From Cordia subcordata (taxonomy: Eukaryota; Streptophyta; Magnoliopsida; Boraginales; Cordiaceae), in assembly GCA_028554755.1 (NCBI GenBank), contig JAPTOF010000015.1, positions 8,990,001 to 9,054,000 on the forward strand: DNA of 64,000 nt, written 5' to 3'. The notes under the pieces were generated by a model. That model was not told the origin of the DNA. It saw nothing but the letters and a program-made list of their open reading frames with translations, and made no database searches. This document shows, in pieces, positions 21,982-33,640 of the stretch (its first letter is position 1; the number at the start of each line of letters is the position of its first letter). The translations under genes and the position numbers were made by a program.

Positions 21982-22256
21982 ACACAAACTATCCTAACTC
22001 TGACCACTTCAACCCCCAAAAACTTCAAAAATCCTAAGACTACAGGAAATAAGCCACAATCTTGGAAAGTCTACTAAAAACAAAAACAAAAACAAAAATA
22101 GATAAATAAGAACTAAAGCAAGATAATATAAACAATAAACAAGATAAGCAAAAACTAAACAAACTATAAAGAAAAACCGAGCAAAACAAATAAAGCAATT
22201 ACCAAAACACACAAAGAAGGAATGCAAACCATCTTGCCTCCTCAGCAGCGGCACCA
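21982..22256 (-). other. Athila leader and degenerate tRNA-Asp PBS
   Basis: A-rich leader as in the other copies. The PBS at 22240-22256 has four mismatches to the tRNA-Asp 3' end, consistent with age. Confidence 0.7.
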
Positions 22257-22262
22257 AGAACT

Positions 22263-22985
22263 TGATGTTGTCCTTTGAGTGCAAGCTCTAAAGACCCGTA
22301 AGCGCACAGATCGATGCAGTGTAGTGTGTACGAGAACAGGTGTCGAACCATAGGGAGGCTATGTTGTGGGATGGATTCTACGTGTGTGTGTGTCCTAGAG
22401 AATGCATAAAAGGAAACCTAAACTAACTATTTTTGATGTTTTTGGATGATCAGGAACTCTACCTAAAGAAAATAAAACTAAACTATAGGAATGGGAAGAA
22501 TAGAGACAAACTATCTAGAGGGAACTAACAAATGGAAGAGATTAGGGTGACATCTATATATACTTGCTAATAGGTGATCCTAGACTCCAATACTATGGCA
22601 TTGTATGGAATGGCTTAATTACCGAATGCTCTTCAACTAGGTTGCTTAATTAGCATCCTAATTTCTCTCTAGGACTCGATGCGGGTCCATCCCTAGGAGG
22701 CACCTCCTAGAGCTACGACGTGGTCCTTATGACCTAGGGCCTTAAGAGTGACTAACTAGCTTCCTAGGTGACCTAGAACAAACCTACCCTAGTACCTAAA
22801 TCATTGACTGGATTTAACGCCAAAGGAGACTCGATTTAGACTAGCCTTTAATTATGCTTCATTATTCTAGGGTCACAATAGCGAGATTTGACCTATTAAT
22901 GCATTCATACATGTTCTCGGCTAAGGTGTTCATGAATAAAAGGACCTATTCGACTACCAAACATCGTCATACTCGGATTACACCA
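22263..22985 (-). repeat. Athila LTR, partial, interrupted by Sirevirus LTR
   Basis: It begins TGATGTTG beside the PBS and follows the LTR consensus through the TTGGCTGGATTTAA-type motif (one of the two copies is deleted) to GGATTACACCA. There the Sirevirus LTR starts. The expected continuation TTAGAAGC is not found immediately beyond that element's far LTR. Confidence 0.82.
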
Positions 22986-24293
22986 TGTTAGCTAAATATT
23001 CGCTATTAATTTTGATGATGAAAACATATATGCATTATTTGACTAAAAAAAGCTTCTTGTGAAAATAAGAGGATACTTAAGAAGAAGCTTTGAAGGATTG
23101 AAGAAAATGTGCAAAATGCACTATTTGAAGAAAAAGAAGATGAGAAGGCATAAGGAGAAGAAGAGATGACATAAGGGGTACCGGATATTATTTTCTCTCT
23201 TGCTCTTTTGTGAAATACCTATATATTGTGTTTGGCTCAAATTCTCTTCTTCCTTGTTCAAACAAATTTTTAACTCTTGCACATTTGATTTCACATATGC
23301 ACAAATAAATTTGAATTCACACATAGAGTAAAAATATGTTTTTGGGGTGTTTCAAATCATAACATGTATTTACAAATTATCTCAAAATGATTTGGGGTTG
23401 TGAAAATTGCACTTAAAATGTTTCATGCAAAAGTTTGGCTTTACTTCACTTTCTGGAGTGGCCGGACCCCCCAGCTGGTCAACCGGTTAACCTGGGAGGG
23501 TTGCCTGGCCAAGTCAAAGAAGGAAGGAAAAAGCCGGACCCCCTAGCCGGTCGACCGGCTAAGGTGCTCGGCCAAGTCAGAGAAGGTAAGGTGCAAGAAG
23601 GACAACCCAACCGGTCGATCGACTGAACGACTGATGTAATAAATGCACTCGCCGTTTATTGCTGTTCTGGCCGAGATTTTCATCTTTCCTTCACCTACCA
23701 AATCCCTAACCCCCAAATCTCTTTAAATACTCATTCAAATCATAAAGTGAAGTGTGCAAAAATTCATTATTATTATTCAATCAAGCTTTGAGCCATTCTT
23801 GCAATATTTTTGAGCTTTCAAGAGCTTATTCATCTTCTTCTTGAAGAAAAATTTCACATACCATCTTTTCTTATTCCTTGACTATATAAACACTTTGAGA
23901 GCTAAAAATCTAGTGAGATCTATTCTTTAAAGCTTGTAAAGTGGAGGGAAATCCTAAAGAGTGAAACTCTTGGATTCTTTGAAGTTGGGCTTCAAAGAGT
24001 TGTAAGAACTTGGTTTGTGTTTCACCAAGATTTGAAGAAGCATTATAGTAAAGATTGTTGAAGTCCTAAGGGGAGCTTCCTTGGGCAGTGGATGCAGGCT
24101 TGGCTGAACCACCTTAAATCGTTTGTCTCTCATCTCCTTATACTTTTATTTTCATACTTGTTTAAATTGACTATATTGTGTTTGATATATTGCTTGAAAG
24201 AAATTATTGATTTCCTATGAATTTTTTTTAAACAAAAATGTAGTAATTATATCTTAATTCACCCCTCCCCCTCTTAAGATATTTGCACCCACA
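22986..24293 (+). repeat. Sirevirus 5' LTR (1308 bp)
   Basis: Begins TGTTAGCTAAAT and ends GCACCCACA, 2 nt before the PBS. U3 contains a tandem block with TCTGGAGTGGCCGG (23452-23465), two GCCGGACCCCC units and CCGGTCGACCGG (23547-23558). A TTTAAATAC TATA-like box lies at 23722-23730. The downstream segment resembles the 3' LTR at 54230-54420 (AAATCCTAAAGAGT, TTCACCAAG..TTGAAGAAGCAT). Confidence 0.85.
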
Positions 24294-24295
24294 AT

Positions 24296-24307
24296 TGGTA
24301 TCAGAGC
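24296..24307 (+). promoter_or_regulatory. Primer binding site for initiator tRNA-Met
   Basis: TGGTATCAGAGC, the standard Ty1/copia PBS complementary to the 3' end of initiator tRNA-Met, 2 nt after the LTR. Confidence 0.93.
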
Positions 24308-24353
24308 TAGGGTTCTACCTATAGTTTAACAACTAGTAGAATTTCTAGCAAAT

Positions 24354-25106
24354 ATGGAGGGAATTTCTATTAAACAAGTATCTTCTTTTGATGGAACAAA
24401 TTATGCATTTTGGAAAATAAGGATGAAAGTGTTTATACAATCACATGATTACAAAGCTTGGAAAATCATAGAAAATGGGCCTACCTTACCTACAAAATTA
24501 GAAGGTGATAGGAGAATACCCAAATCTGAAAATGAATGGAATGATGAAGATATTATATTATTCAAGCTAAATCAAAAAGCATTACATTATTTATTCAATG
24601 CTATGAATGCAACCGAGTTTGCTAGAGTAATGGGGTGCACTTTGGCTAAAGAACTTTGGGACCAATTAAAAGTAACTTATGAAGAAACTAGCCAAGTGAA
24701 ACAATCTAGGATTGCTATGCTTGTACATAGATACGAATTATTTAAAATGCTTCCAAATGAAAATGTTGAGCAAATGTTTTCTAGATTTGTTGAACTTACT
24801 AATGGTTTGAAAGCACTTGGAAAGGATTATTCTAATGTAGAGAAGGTAAGGAAAGTGCTAAGGAGCTTGCCATCATCATGGCAACCAAAAGTCACGGCCA
24901 TAAAGGAAGCAAAAGATTTGAATACAGTGGAGCTCAATGAGCTCATTGGGTCACTCATGACTCATGAGCTTGAGATAAAGGACCACGAAGAAGAAGAGAA
25001 GAAAGCAAAGAAGTCCATTGCACTTGTTGCATCAAAATACCCATCAAGTGACAATGAGGAAAATGATGAGGACCCGGAAGATGAAGAAATTGCACTTCTT
25101 TCCTGA
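24354..25106 (+). pseudogene. Copia gag N-terminal (UBN2-type), open 250 codons
   Basis: The ATG at 24354, 47 nt after the PBS, begins MEGISIKQVSSFDGTNYAFW, the typical copia Gag opening (F-x-G-x-NY-x-FWK). The UBN2 core follows: AKELWDQLKVTYEETSQVKQ, EQMFSRFVELTNGLKALGKD, RKVLRSLPSSWQPKVTAIKE and LIGSLMTHELEIKDHEEEE. This first domain is undamaged, but a TGA follows ALLS; in related copies gag continues into the zinc knuckle, so the stop at 25104 is a break. Confidence 0.86.
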
Positions 25107-25121
25107 AATTTCAAAAGATTT

Positions 25122-26022
25122 ATGAAATTTAGAAATATGAGAAAATGGGCCTCTTCAAGCAACACAAGTTGGAAGAAGAAAGGAAAAGAAGGCAAAGATT
25201 TCAAAAAGACAAAAGATGTAAAAGATGAATTGAAGTGCTTTAATTGCAACAAGGCGAGACACATAAAAGTAAACTGTCCAAAACTTTCAAAGAAGAAAGA
25301 AAGTATGGCGCTCAAACCCACGTGGGACTTCTCCGAATGCGAAGAAGATGAGGAAGAGCAACATGAGGTAGCCAACTTTTGCCTCATGGCCAATGAGGAT
25401 AAGGTACTATCTTCACCTTCTCCATCTATCTATTATTCATCTAGTGAAGAAGAGGAAAAGGAATACAGTTTTGATGAACTCAAAGATGCATTTGCTAAAT
25501 TACATGATGATTTATCCTTAGCTTTCGCAAAAAACAAGCAAATGCATAGAAATTTGAAACTTGTCCTTAATGAAAAAGAAATTTTGGAAAAGAAAAATGG
25601 CTCTCTTATAGAAAAAATAGAAATCTTGGAAAAAGAAAATGATTCATATGTCGAAGATTTTGTAAAGTTTGAAAAAGAGGTCAAAGATTTGAAAAATAAA
25701 AATATAGATTTGAATGAAATTATTCAAAAATTTACAAATGGCAAAAAAAAATTTTGAAAAACTTCTAGAAAGTCAAAAAATGTCTTTTGATAAGAGTGGT
25801 ATTGGATACAAACTTAGCATTAATCAAAAGTATTTCAAAACTTACTTTGTCAAGGCTTCCACCTCTACATCCTCTTCTTCACCAAAACCAAACATTACTT
25901 GTACTTATTGTGAAAAGAAAGGACATGTATCTACTCATTGTTACTACAAGAAAATTCGTGATAGAGGATCACTTTTTCCGAATTGGCAAAGACCTAAATG
26001 GGTGGTCAAAAACAAAAATTGA
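25122..26022 (+). pseudogene. Copia gag C-terminal: two zinc knuckles and coiled coil
   Basis: 25122-25757 holds the first knuckle CFNCNKARHIKVNC (C-x2-C-x4-H-x4-C, usual Gly changed to Ala), an acidic stretch (FSECEEDEEEQHEVANFCLM) and a long Glu/Lys heptad-rich coiled coil (ILEKKNGSLIEKIEILEKEN). 25714-26022, in another frame, holds the second knuckle CTYCEKKGHVSTHC and LFPNWQRPKWV. A frameshift at the A-run near 25745 separates them. It would package RNA and multimerise in the virus-like particle. Confidence 0.83.
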
Positions 26023-26546
26023 AACTAACGCCAAGGACCCAAAGTGTTGGACACCCCAAAATAAAGAATTGCATTTAAATTTCATGTGTGTAGGTATGCA
26101 ATGAAAGCAAGTCAAGCCAAATAAAATAGATCTTGGATAGTGGTTGTTCCAAGCACATGACGGGGAACTCTTCACTCTTCTACAAATTAAAAAGGACAAA
26201 AGGAGGAGACGTTACCTTTGGGGACAATGGCAAAGGAAAAATTATTGGAAAAGAAAGCATTGGTAACAAAAACTCTCTTGCTATACACAATGTCTTATTT
26301 GTAGAAGGTCTAAAATTTAATCCTCTTAGCATTAGTTAATTATGTGACAAAGGTCATAAAGTAGTTTTTCAATCCTCTAGATGCATTGTCTATGAATGTG
26401 GGAATGATAATGTATTATTTGTAGCTAAGAGAAATGAAAATGTTTACACTGTTGAAATTGATCGACTTCTATGTCAACATGTTAAATGCTTATCCGTTGT
26501 ACATGATAATGCTTGGTTATGGCATAGAAGATTAGGACATGCTAGA
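26023..26546 (+). pseudogene. Copia protease and pre-integrase region
   Basis: ILDSGCSKHMTGNSSLF (from about 26124) is the DSG protease active site, followed by VTFGDNGKGKIIGKE and LKFNPLSIS. A TAA at 26337 replaces the Gln of ISQLCDKG. After it the frame continues through CGNDNVLFVAKRNENVYTVE and HVKCLSVVHDNAWLWHRRLG. Confidence 0.85.
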
Positions 26547-26806
26547 ATGAGCTTACTGAATGATTTGTCAAAGCATGATCTAGTTAGAGATTTACTAAAG
26601 CTGAAGTTTGAAAAAGACAAAATTTGTGATGCTTGCCAACTAAGAAAACAACATAAGACATCCTTCAAATCCCTAAATAAAGTTTCAACAAATAGAGTAT
26701 TGCAACTATTACATATGGATTTGTTTGGACCCATTGATGTGGCAAGCTTAGGAGGATCTGGGTATACATTTGTTGTAGTAGATGATTACACTAGATTTAC
26801 ATGGGT
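26547..26806 (+). pseudogene. Copia integrase N-terminal zinc domain and start of core
   Basis: HRRLGHARMSLLNDLSKHDL supplies the two His and KICDACQL the two Cys of the HHCC zinc domain. LLHMDLFGPIDVASLGGSGY contains the first catalytic Asp and VVVDDYTRFTWV follows. The sequence then breaks at about 26806; the remaining core (second Asp, Glu), integrase C-terminus and the whole RT are deleted. Confidence 0.86.
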
Positions 26807-27303
26807 CTAGCAATTTAGGCCCTTGGTATGTAAAAGGAACTTCATTTGACTTATGTAGCTTTTCTGACGCCAATTATACCGGATGCAAGGTAGATCGTAA
26901 GAGTACTAGTGGAACTTGTCATTTTCTAAGACATTCTTTAGTATCTTGGTCATGTAGGCAACAAAATAGTGTTGTAAATTCTACTACCGAAGCTGAATAT
27001 ATTGTTACAGGTTGTTGTGTCACTCAAATTCTATGGATGAAACAAAATTTACTTGCTTATAGTTTACATTATGATCATGTTCCTATAATACTAGTGCCAT
27101 AAATCTCAAAATAAAACCCCATCCAACATTCTATTTCTAAGCATATTGAGATTATGCACTATTTCATTAGAGATCATGTGCAAAAAGGTAACATTGTGCT
27201 TGAATTTATTGATACATTGCATCAAGTTGCTAATATTTTTACAAAACCATTGCATGAAGATCAATTAAGTAAAACTAAAAGACAAAATGGGAAGCTAAAC
27301 CAT
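26807..27303 (+). pseudogene. Copia RNase H remnant joined to integrase by deletion
   Basis: From 26807 the sequence encodes NLGPWYVKGTSFDLCSFSDA, STSGTCHFLRHSLVSWSCRQ, STTEAEYIVTGCCVTQILWM and YDHVPI, the C-terminal half of copia RNase H. Beyond 27102 the tail (ISKHIEIMHYFIRDHV, LEFIDTLHQVANIFTKPLHE) continues in another frame. Compared with the minus-strand copy, about 1.9 kb of integrase and RT is missing. Confidence 0.85.
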
Positions 27304-27463
27304 AATTAAAAAGTGTTTTTCTTTGAAAATAATGCATTATTTGGGCACAAATGGATTTAAAATGATGTTTCCAACTCAAAATTTCATTGTTTTCAAGCTA
27401 AAATGAGCAGTCGGTTGCCCGACTAACCAAGGTACGACTGGGCTTTTATTTTTTGGCTACTAG
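27304..27463 (+). other. Sirevirus spacer downstream of pol, interrupted by Athila F
   Basis: Non-coding. It matches in character the minus-strand spacer 8331-8726 and resumes at 51083 after the Athila insertion. Contains GTCGGTTGCCCGACTAACC-like half-sites but no full GTCGAC. Confidence 0.55.
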
Positions 27464-28878
27464 TGATGTGCCTCTTCAGTGCAAGCCTTAAAGACCCACA
27501 AGCGTATGGATCGTGCAGAATAATGTGTACAAGTGCGGGTGTCGAATCACAGAGAGGCGTGAATTGTGGAAGAAATTCTATGCTAATGTGCTATAAAAGA
27601 AACCTTAAAAAAAAAAAAAAAGAAACCTAAGCTAACATGTTTTTATACTTTTGGATTTTTGGGAACTAAGGGGAAAAGTGAAAGGACTACACTATAAATG
27701 TAATAAAAGAGAGAGGTAAAAACTAAGCTAACATAGGGGACTAAACATATGGGAAGCTGATAGGGTGACCTATACTTGTGAACAGGCGACTCTTTAACTC
27801 AATGCTATCGAATTCGTGACATTGACTTACTAAGTATGGCTTCTAACACTAAGCAACTAACTAGTGCCCTAATTACACCCTAGGACTCGGTGCGGGTCCA
27901 TCCTTAAGCATGCACACTTAGAGCTACAATGTAGTCCTTATGTACCTAAGGCCATAGGAGGGACTAAGGAGTTACTTAGGTGTCCTAGAACGATCCCACC
28001 CTAGTTCCTAAACCATTCGCTGGATTTAAAGCTAAGGCCTAGGGCTCCTAGGGTCGACTAAGCCTATCCAGACTCCTATTAGCTGGACTTAAAGCTAAAT
28101 AAGACTCAATATGGGCTAGTCCTTACTTATGCACCGTCATTCTAGGGACACTAAAGCGGATTGGTATCTAATAGATACAAAGCGGAATGGTATCTAATAG
28201 ATGCAGTCCTATATATTCTAAGGTAAGGTGTTGTGAATATGATGTCCTATCCATGATACAAACACAAGCTAGTTTGATTCAAACCATTGGAAACACTTAA
28301 GCATTAACATGTAGCAATATTTAAGCATGTATTCACTATAAGGCATGTTAACATTCACATGGACATGAGTCTAACTAACCCACTTCATATTATCTTCAAA
28401 CACACATATAGACATGCATATTCAAAAGATTAGAAGTGTTCTATAGAAATACTACTCAAATTATATATATATACCACTCATTAAATCAAACACATGGACA
28501 TGAATTGAAATAAAGCCATTCAAGTTAAGAACAAAGTATGTATATATAAACCAATCAAATCCCATAACACTGAAGATAAAAATCATCCTACTATACAAGT
28601 TTAGTCACCCTAATCTATCTACTCAAGCATACAATAAAAGAGAATGAAATAGGGTTGAGAAAGCTCTCCTTCCATCCTTGCTTGTTTCTTTACAAACTTG
28701 TGTAAATATTCACCAAAAGATGTTTGAATCCTTTAAAATCAACTTAATTCTAGGTTGATGTGTGTGCAACTATGTGTATTAGAGAAGGGTGTAGGTAAGG
28801 TTTTTTGGGTGTCTGATGGGTGTGTGAGAAGGGTTGAAAGTTATCCAAAATAAGCTCAAAATAGGCTTAAATAGGCCA
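27464..28878 (-). repeat. Athila F 3' LTR, missing its U3 end
   Basis: Starts TGATGTGCC directly after Sirevirus sequence with no PBS, as expected for a 3' LTR on the minus strand. LTR similarity to 49054-51082 stops at AATAGGCCAT (about 28878), where element-internal sequence begins, so the U3 terminus and polypurine tract are deleted. Confidence 0.8.
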
Positions 28879-29519
28879 TCCTATTTCATTGTGACTCATA
28901 TTCACCAATCAATTGAATTAATCATAATAGCCAACACAATGATCAACTAAGAAATAAATGACTCTACATGTATCAAAAATGAAAATTTTTCTCCATTTTT
29001 AACCAAGTAATGAAATCTACCCTAAGAAAACATAAAACAATAAGACCAAACTCCCACACCCCTAAACGTAAACTTTGTTTGTCCTTAAGCAAATATAGTA
29101 AGCATAAAACAAATAAATCAGCATCACAAAGCAAGTAAGGGTGGTCGGGATAGGGTAGAAACAAGGGGAATAGGTAGAGAAAGGATAGATATAACCTTGC
29201 ATTGTCCTTAAAGCTCTCCATGCCAATGATACATCACCATACTACTAACCTTAAGGCTCACAATTCACAAACACTCACAAAGAAAACAAGTTTAGTAGTG
29301 TTGCCTATGCGAGCTTGCATTGGCATATGCAATAATAAGCAATGATGGATCTTATGGGATAAAGAATCGGGATTCAACACTTTGGTGTGGGTGAAAGAAA
29401 AAGAAAGAAAACAAAAAGAAAGGAAAATGAAATGAGTGAAAAATTGAAAAATTCAACATAGGTTGTCTCCTAGTAGCGCTAACCATCATGCTATCAGCTA
29501 GGCGATCACCAACTTATCT
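28879..29519 (-). other. Athila F 3' internal non-coding region
   Basis: No gene. It aligns to 38057-38672 of element D, including the purine-rich motif whose complement reads CACCCCTAAACGTAAACTTT (29058-29077) with TTGTCCTTAAGCAAA next to it. There is no env-like ORF in this space. Confidence 0.65.
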
Positions 29520-31000
29520 TCAACCTTCATAAATGGGGTCCTGAAGCATCAAAACCTCCGTATGAGCCGTGCTTGGATCATCTGCATGCTTCAAGCACTG
29601 CCTGTTCGCTGTCATTTCTCGGTCATCCTTCAAGTCCTTGATTTTGATTGCTTCGGAAGGGTAGGCAACCAATACTTCATACGGGTCATCCCGTCTTGAC
29701 TTGAGCTTACCTAGAAAGATCTTCAAATGTAAGTTAAACAATTGAACTTTATCGGAGGGAGAGAATGATTTGTTAAGAATGTGTTTATCATGAATTCTCT
29801 TCATCCTATCTTTATAAAGTTTGGCGTTCTCATACGCCTCACATCTAAGCTCCTCCAACTTCGCTAGATCAAGCTTCCTTTTCTCACCCACTTTTTCCAA
29901 ATCAAAGTTGAGGGCCTTGATTGTCCAATAATCCCTATGCTCAAGTTCTACCGGTAAGTGACAAGCTTTCCCATAAACCAATATTTACAGAGACAAACCA
30001 AAGGGAGTCTTAAAGGCAGTACGATAGGCCCATAAAGCGTCATTCAACTTAATAGACCAATCTTTCCTATCAGGCCTAACCCTTTTCTCTAAGATGTGTT
30101 TAATTTCCTTATTGGACATCTCTGCTTGTCCAGTAGTTTGCAGTTGATAAGGAGTAGCAACCTTATAAGTAACTGAATATCTTCTTAACAAGGCCTTTAA
30201 AGTCTTACAGCAAACATGCAAACCCCCGTTACTAATCAAAACCCTAGGAACTCTAAATCTAGAGAAAATATTCTCCTTAATGAATTTTACCACTACCCTA
30301 TGGTCATTAGTGCGTGTGAGGACAGCCTCAACCTATTTGGACATGTAGTCTACTGCTACTAAAATGTATTAAAACCCAAAGAAAGGTGGAAATGGACGTA
30401 TGAAATCTATACCCCAAACATCAAATAACTCACATGAAAGAATAAGGGATAGAGGCATCATATTTCTCCTAGAGATAGACCCAGATTGTTGACATTTAAC
30501 ACACTTTTTACAATACTCCTGGGCATCCCTAAAGAGAGTAAGGCAAAACAATCCACATTGCAAGACATTCGCGGCAGTCTTCTTTCCACTAAAATGACCT
30601 TGACACCTTTCATCATGCCACATGCTCAATATGCTCTCAAATTCGTCCTCGGGCACACACTGGCTATTCATTTGATCTGCACACACTTTGACAAGATAGG
30701 GATCATCCCAAAAGAAATGTCTCACTTGTGCTAGGAACCTATTTCTCTCTCTCTTCTCCCAATGGAAGGGAAAACACCCTGTGGCAAGATAATTGACAAT
30801 ATGAGCAAACCAAGGTATGTGATAAGAAATAGCAAACAATTGCTCGTTAGGAAAAGAATCATGAAAAGGGGAAGGATCGTTAGAATACTCACTAACAAGA
30901 TAGAAAAGGTGATTCGCAACTAAGTTTTCACTACCCTTCTTATCCCGGATTTCAATGCCAAACTCTTGAAGAAAGAACAACCAAATCAAGGGGGCTTAGA
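29520..31000 (-). pseudogene. Athila F integrase
   Basis: 30369-30989 contains the zinc-binding region ([20 protein letters not shown]) and the first catalytic Asp in DVWGIDFIRPFPPFFG. 29985-30293 contains RFRVPRVLISNGGLHVCCKT, where the second catalytic Asp has become Asn, and the Glu region [12 protein letters not shown]. 29520-29981 is the C-terminal domain ([33 protein letters not shown]). No chromodomain follows, as expected for Athila. Inactive. Confidence 0.86.
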
Positions 31001-32700
31001 CTCTTTCTTAGACAACAAATACCTCAACGCCACCTGATTAGTGTAGACAATCACTTTGGACCTTAAGATGTACAACCTAAACTTGTCGAGGGAGAAGAAA
31101 ACTGCTAGAAGCTCTTTTTCTGTGGTAGTGTTGTTCTTTTGGGTTTCATCAAGAGTCTTACTAGCATAATACATAGCATAGGGTAGCTTGTCCCTCCTTT
31201 GACCCAAAACGGCTCTTATCACATAATCGGATGCATCACATATAACCTCGAATGGGAGACTGTAATCAGGTGGCTGTATAATCAGGAAGGAGGACAATAA
31301 GGATTTAAGCCTATTGAAAGTCGTAACACACTTATCAACAATAGTAGAAGTTTTGATTTTGTCATTTTTTCATCAATGCTAGCCAGTCGAGGCTTCTCGT
31401 TCCATAAGAAAAAGGTCCAGAATAGCCAATCAAACTCAAAGGAAACGTCTTATGCTAAGAGCCTAGATAAAGGATGCACAATGTGGCTAAAATCCTTAAT
31501 AAACCTACGGTAGAATCTTGTATCTCCTAGAAAAGATCTAACATCCTTAACACAATTAGGAACAAGAAATTTCTCAATCAATTCTACCTTAGCTGGGTCA
31601 ACTTCAATGCCACTAAATGAGACTACATAACGCAAAACTATCCCCTGCTACACCATAAAGTGGGATTTCTCCCTACTCAACACTAAGTTCTTCTCCACAC
31701 AACGGTCTAGGACTAAAGAGAGGTGACTCAAGCACTATCGAAACTATCACCAAAGACTGAGAAGTCATCCATGAATATCTCTAGGTGTCTCTCAATCATG
31801 TCACTAAAAATGGTCATTATACACCTGTGAAAAATCACTGGGGCGTTACATAGACCAGCATCCTTCTATAGGTAAAAGTGCCATAGGGACAAGTAAATGT
31901 GGTCTTCTCCTAGTTCTCGGGAAACACGGGGATCTGATTGAAACCCAAATAGCCATCTAGAAAACAATAGTAGCTATGCCCAATTACTCTATCTAAAATC
32001 TAATTTAGAAAAGGCAATGGGAAATAATCCTTCCTAGTTTTGGAGTTAAGCTTCTTATAATCAATACAAACTCTCCAACCCGTGGGAGTACGTGTAAGAA
32101 TAAGCTCTCCTCTCTCATTTCTACAACCATGATCCTGGATTTCTTAGGATAACTCGGACCAGGCTAACCCGCTCACTATCAGAGATCGAGTAGATAATAG
32201 CCACATCTAAAAGCTTAATGATCTCTTTCTTAACTACTTCACTCATGTGTGCGTTTAGCCTCCTTTGCATCTCCCCAGAAGGAATGGCTCCATCCTCGAG
32301 GTAAATGCAATGCATACAAACTGAAGGATCTATATCTCTCAAATCATCAATTTTCCACCCTATAGCCTTCTTATGTTTCCTAGGAACCTCTAAGAGACGC
32401 TCCTCATGCTTCCTAGAAGGATCGAAAGCTATGATAATTGGAAGGGTCTTACTAAGGCCTAGGAATGCAGACTTCAAATGGTCGAGAAGGGGTTTTAGCT
32501 CTAAAGATGGGCTAGACTCAACCAAGAGGGACTCAATCTCAACATCATCAATGGGAACATCACTAGAATTAAGTTTAGAAGGAACAACCTTAAGTGACTT
32601 ATCAATCACGGAATCCTCAACTATAGAGGTAGAAGCTACACGCTTCTGCTCTAAGATATTCAAATCAAAGCTAGACAACAATTTCTCAAATTTTCTCAAT
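30986..32700 (-). pseudogene. Athila F reverse transcriptase and RNase H
   Basis: 32121-32699 holds the linker and RT opening (RKHKKAIGWKIDDLRDIDPS, SEVVKKEIIKLLDVAIIYSI). 31640-32120, in broken frames, holds the palm with FMDDFSVFGDSF (catalytic DD kept, about 31750-31790). 31450-31635 holds the connection (VRSFLGDTRFYRRFIKDFSH). 30986-31297 holds RNase H (PFEVICDASDYVIRAVLGQR, TTTEKELLAVFFSLDKFRLY). Several frameshifts and stops; a roughly 150-bp segment at 31300-31450 is scrambled. Confidence 0.85.
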
Positions 32701-32748
32701 TCTTCTCCATCAGTGATAGTCCTCTCTACAAAGTCCTGGACATAAGAA

Positions 32749-33640
32749 TCAATAACAACTACTCAAAAGCATTCTTCTCCATCCTCTTCCTACATTAGCC
32801 CTATTCACTACCTCGGCAACCTTCATGGTAGACCTCAAATTCCGAAATTTCATCTCTAATAACCCTGACCTATGATGAATAGTAGCATCTGCGGTAGCAA
32901 AAAAGGGGCGACCTAATAGAATAAGAGTAGAATGCCTAAAATCATGACCCATATCCATATCTAACACTATAAAGTCAACAGGGTACACGAACTCACCAAC
33001 CTGGACCATAACATCCTCTACCACACCCCTAGGTCTACGCTCGGACCTATCAGCTAACTGAAGAGTGACATGTGTAGGGGACAAGTCATTTAGACCTAGC
33101 TGTTGAAAGATGGAGTATGGAATAAGATTCACACTAGACCCTAAATCTAGCAAGGTGTGATCAATCTGGGCCTCACGGATCCTTCAAGGAATAGTAAATG
33201 CTTCGAGTCACTTATCTTGGCTGGAGGGCCTGAAGTACAAATACTACTCAACTTTTCGTAAGCTTCACCTTCTTAGAAATGTTCAATGATCTACGCTTCC
33301 TCGTGCAAAGGTCCTTGAAGAACTTAGAATATGAGGGAATGGAAAGGATCGCATCTGTCAAGGGAAGATTAATCTTAAGGTCCGTAAGATGCTCTAAGAT
33401 CTTGAAAAAACTAGAATTCTCACTAAGTGTGGGCCTTTGTAAAGCGAATGGGAAGAGAAATCTAGGTACAACACCTCTAGACACATGGGAATCATCAATG
33501 GGCTCTTTTCCTTCTCAATGTTGGTGAGAAGTACTACTCTCTCCATGATCTTTAATGGGCTTAACTCTCTCAACAGGGCCCTCTCTAGAATCTCCCTCAA
33601 CAAGTCTACAACGAAGCTCTCTAGACTATAAGAGACCACT
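32749..33640 (-). pseudogene. Athila F protease
   Basis: 32749-33153 begins at the active site LDLGSSVNLIPYSIFQQLGL and runs through LQLADRSERRPRG and GRPFFATADATI. 33248-33484 and 33394-33639 carry the preceding spacer (FFKILEHLTDLKINLPLTDA). Frameshifts near 33200 and 33400. Confidence 0.83.

Larger units (their letters stand above)
18742..22985 (-). mobile_element. Athila-like retrotransposon fragment (LTR part, PBS, gag, pro, RT start)
   Basis: On the minus strand: partial LTR (22263-22985), degenerate PBS, leader, gag, protease and the start of RT, ending at about 18742 against the hAT element. Its LTR is cut at 22985 by the start of the plus-strand Sirevirus. All ORFs are broken, and the LTR subfamily resembles that at 44631-46585. 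Confidence 0.87.

Noticed and set aside
18742..22985. Pairing this Athila fragment with the element at 1-6973 as one insertion
   Set aside because: Both carry 5' parts (PBS, gag, protease) in the same orientation and different LTR subfamilies, so they cannot be the two halves of one element.
24962..25393. 143-codon Ser-rich minus ORF opposite copia gag
   Set aside because: Antisense shadow of the acidic and lysine-rich gag coding strand; composition explained entirely by that.
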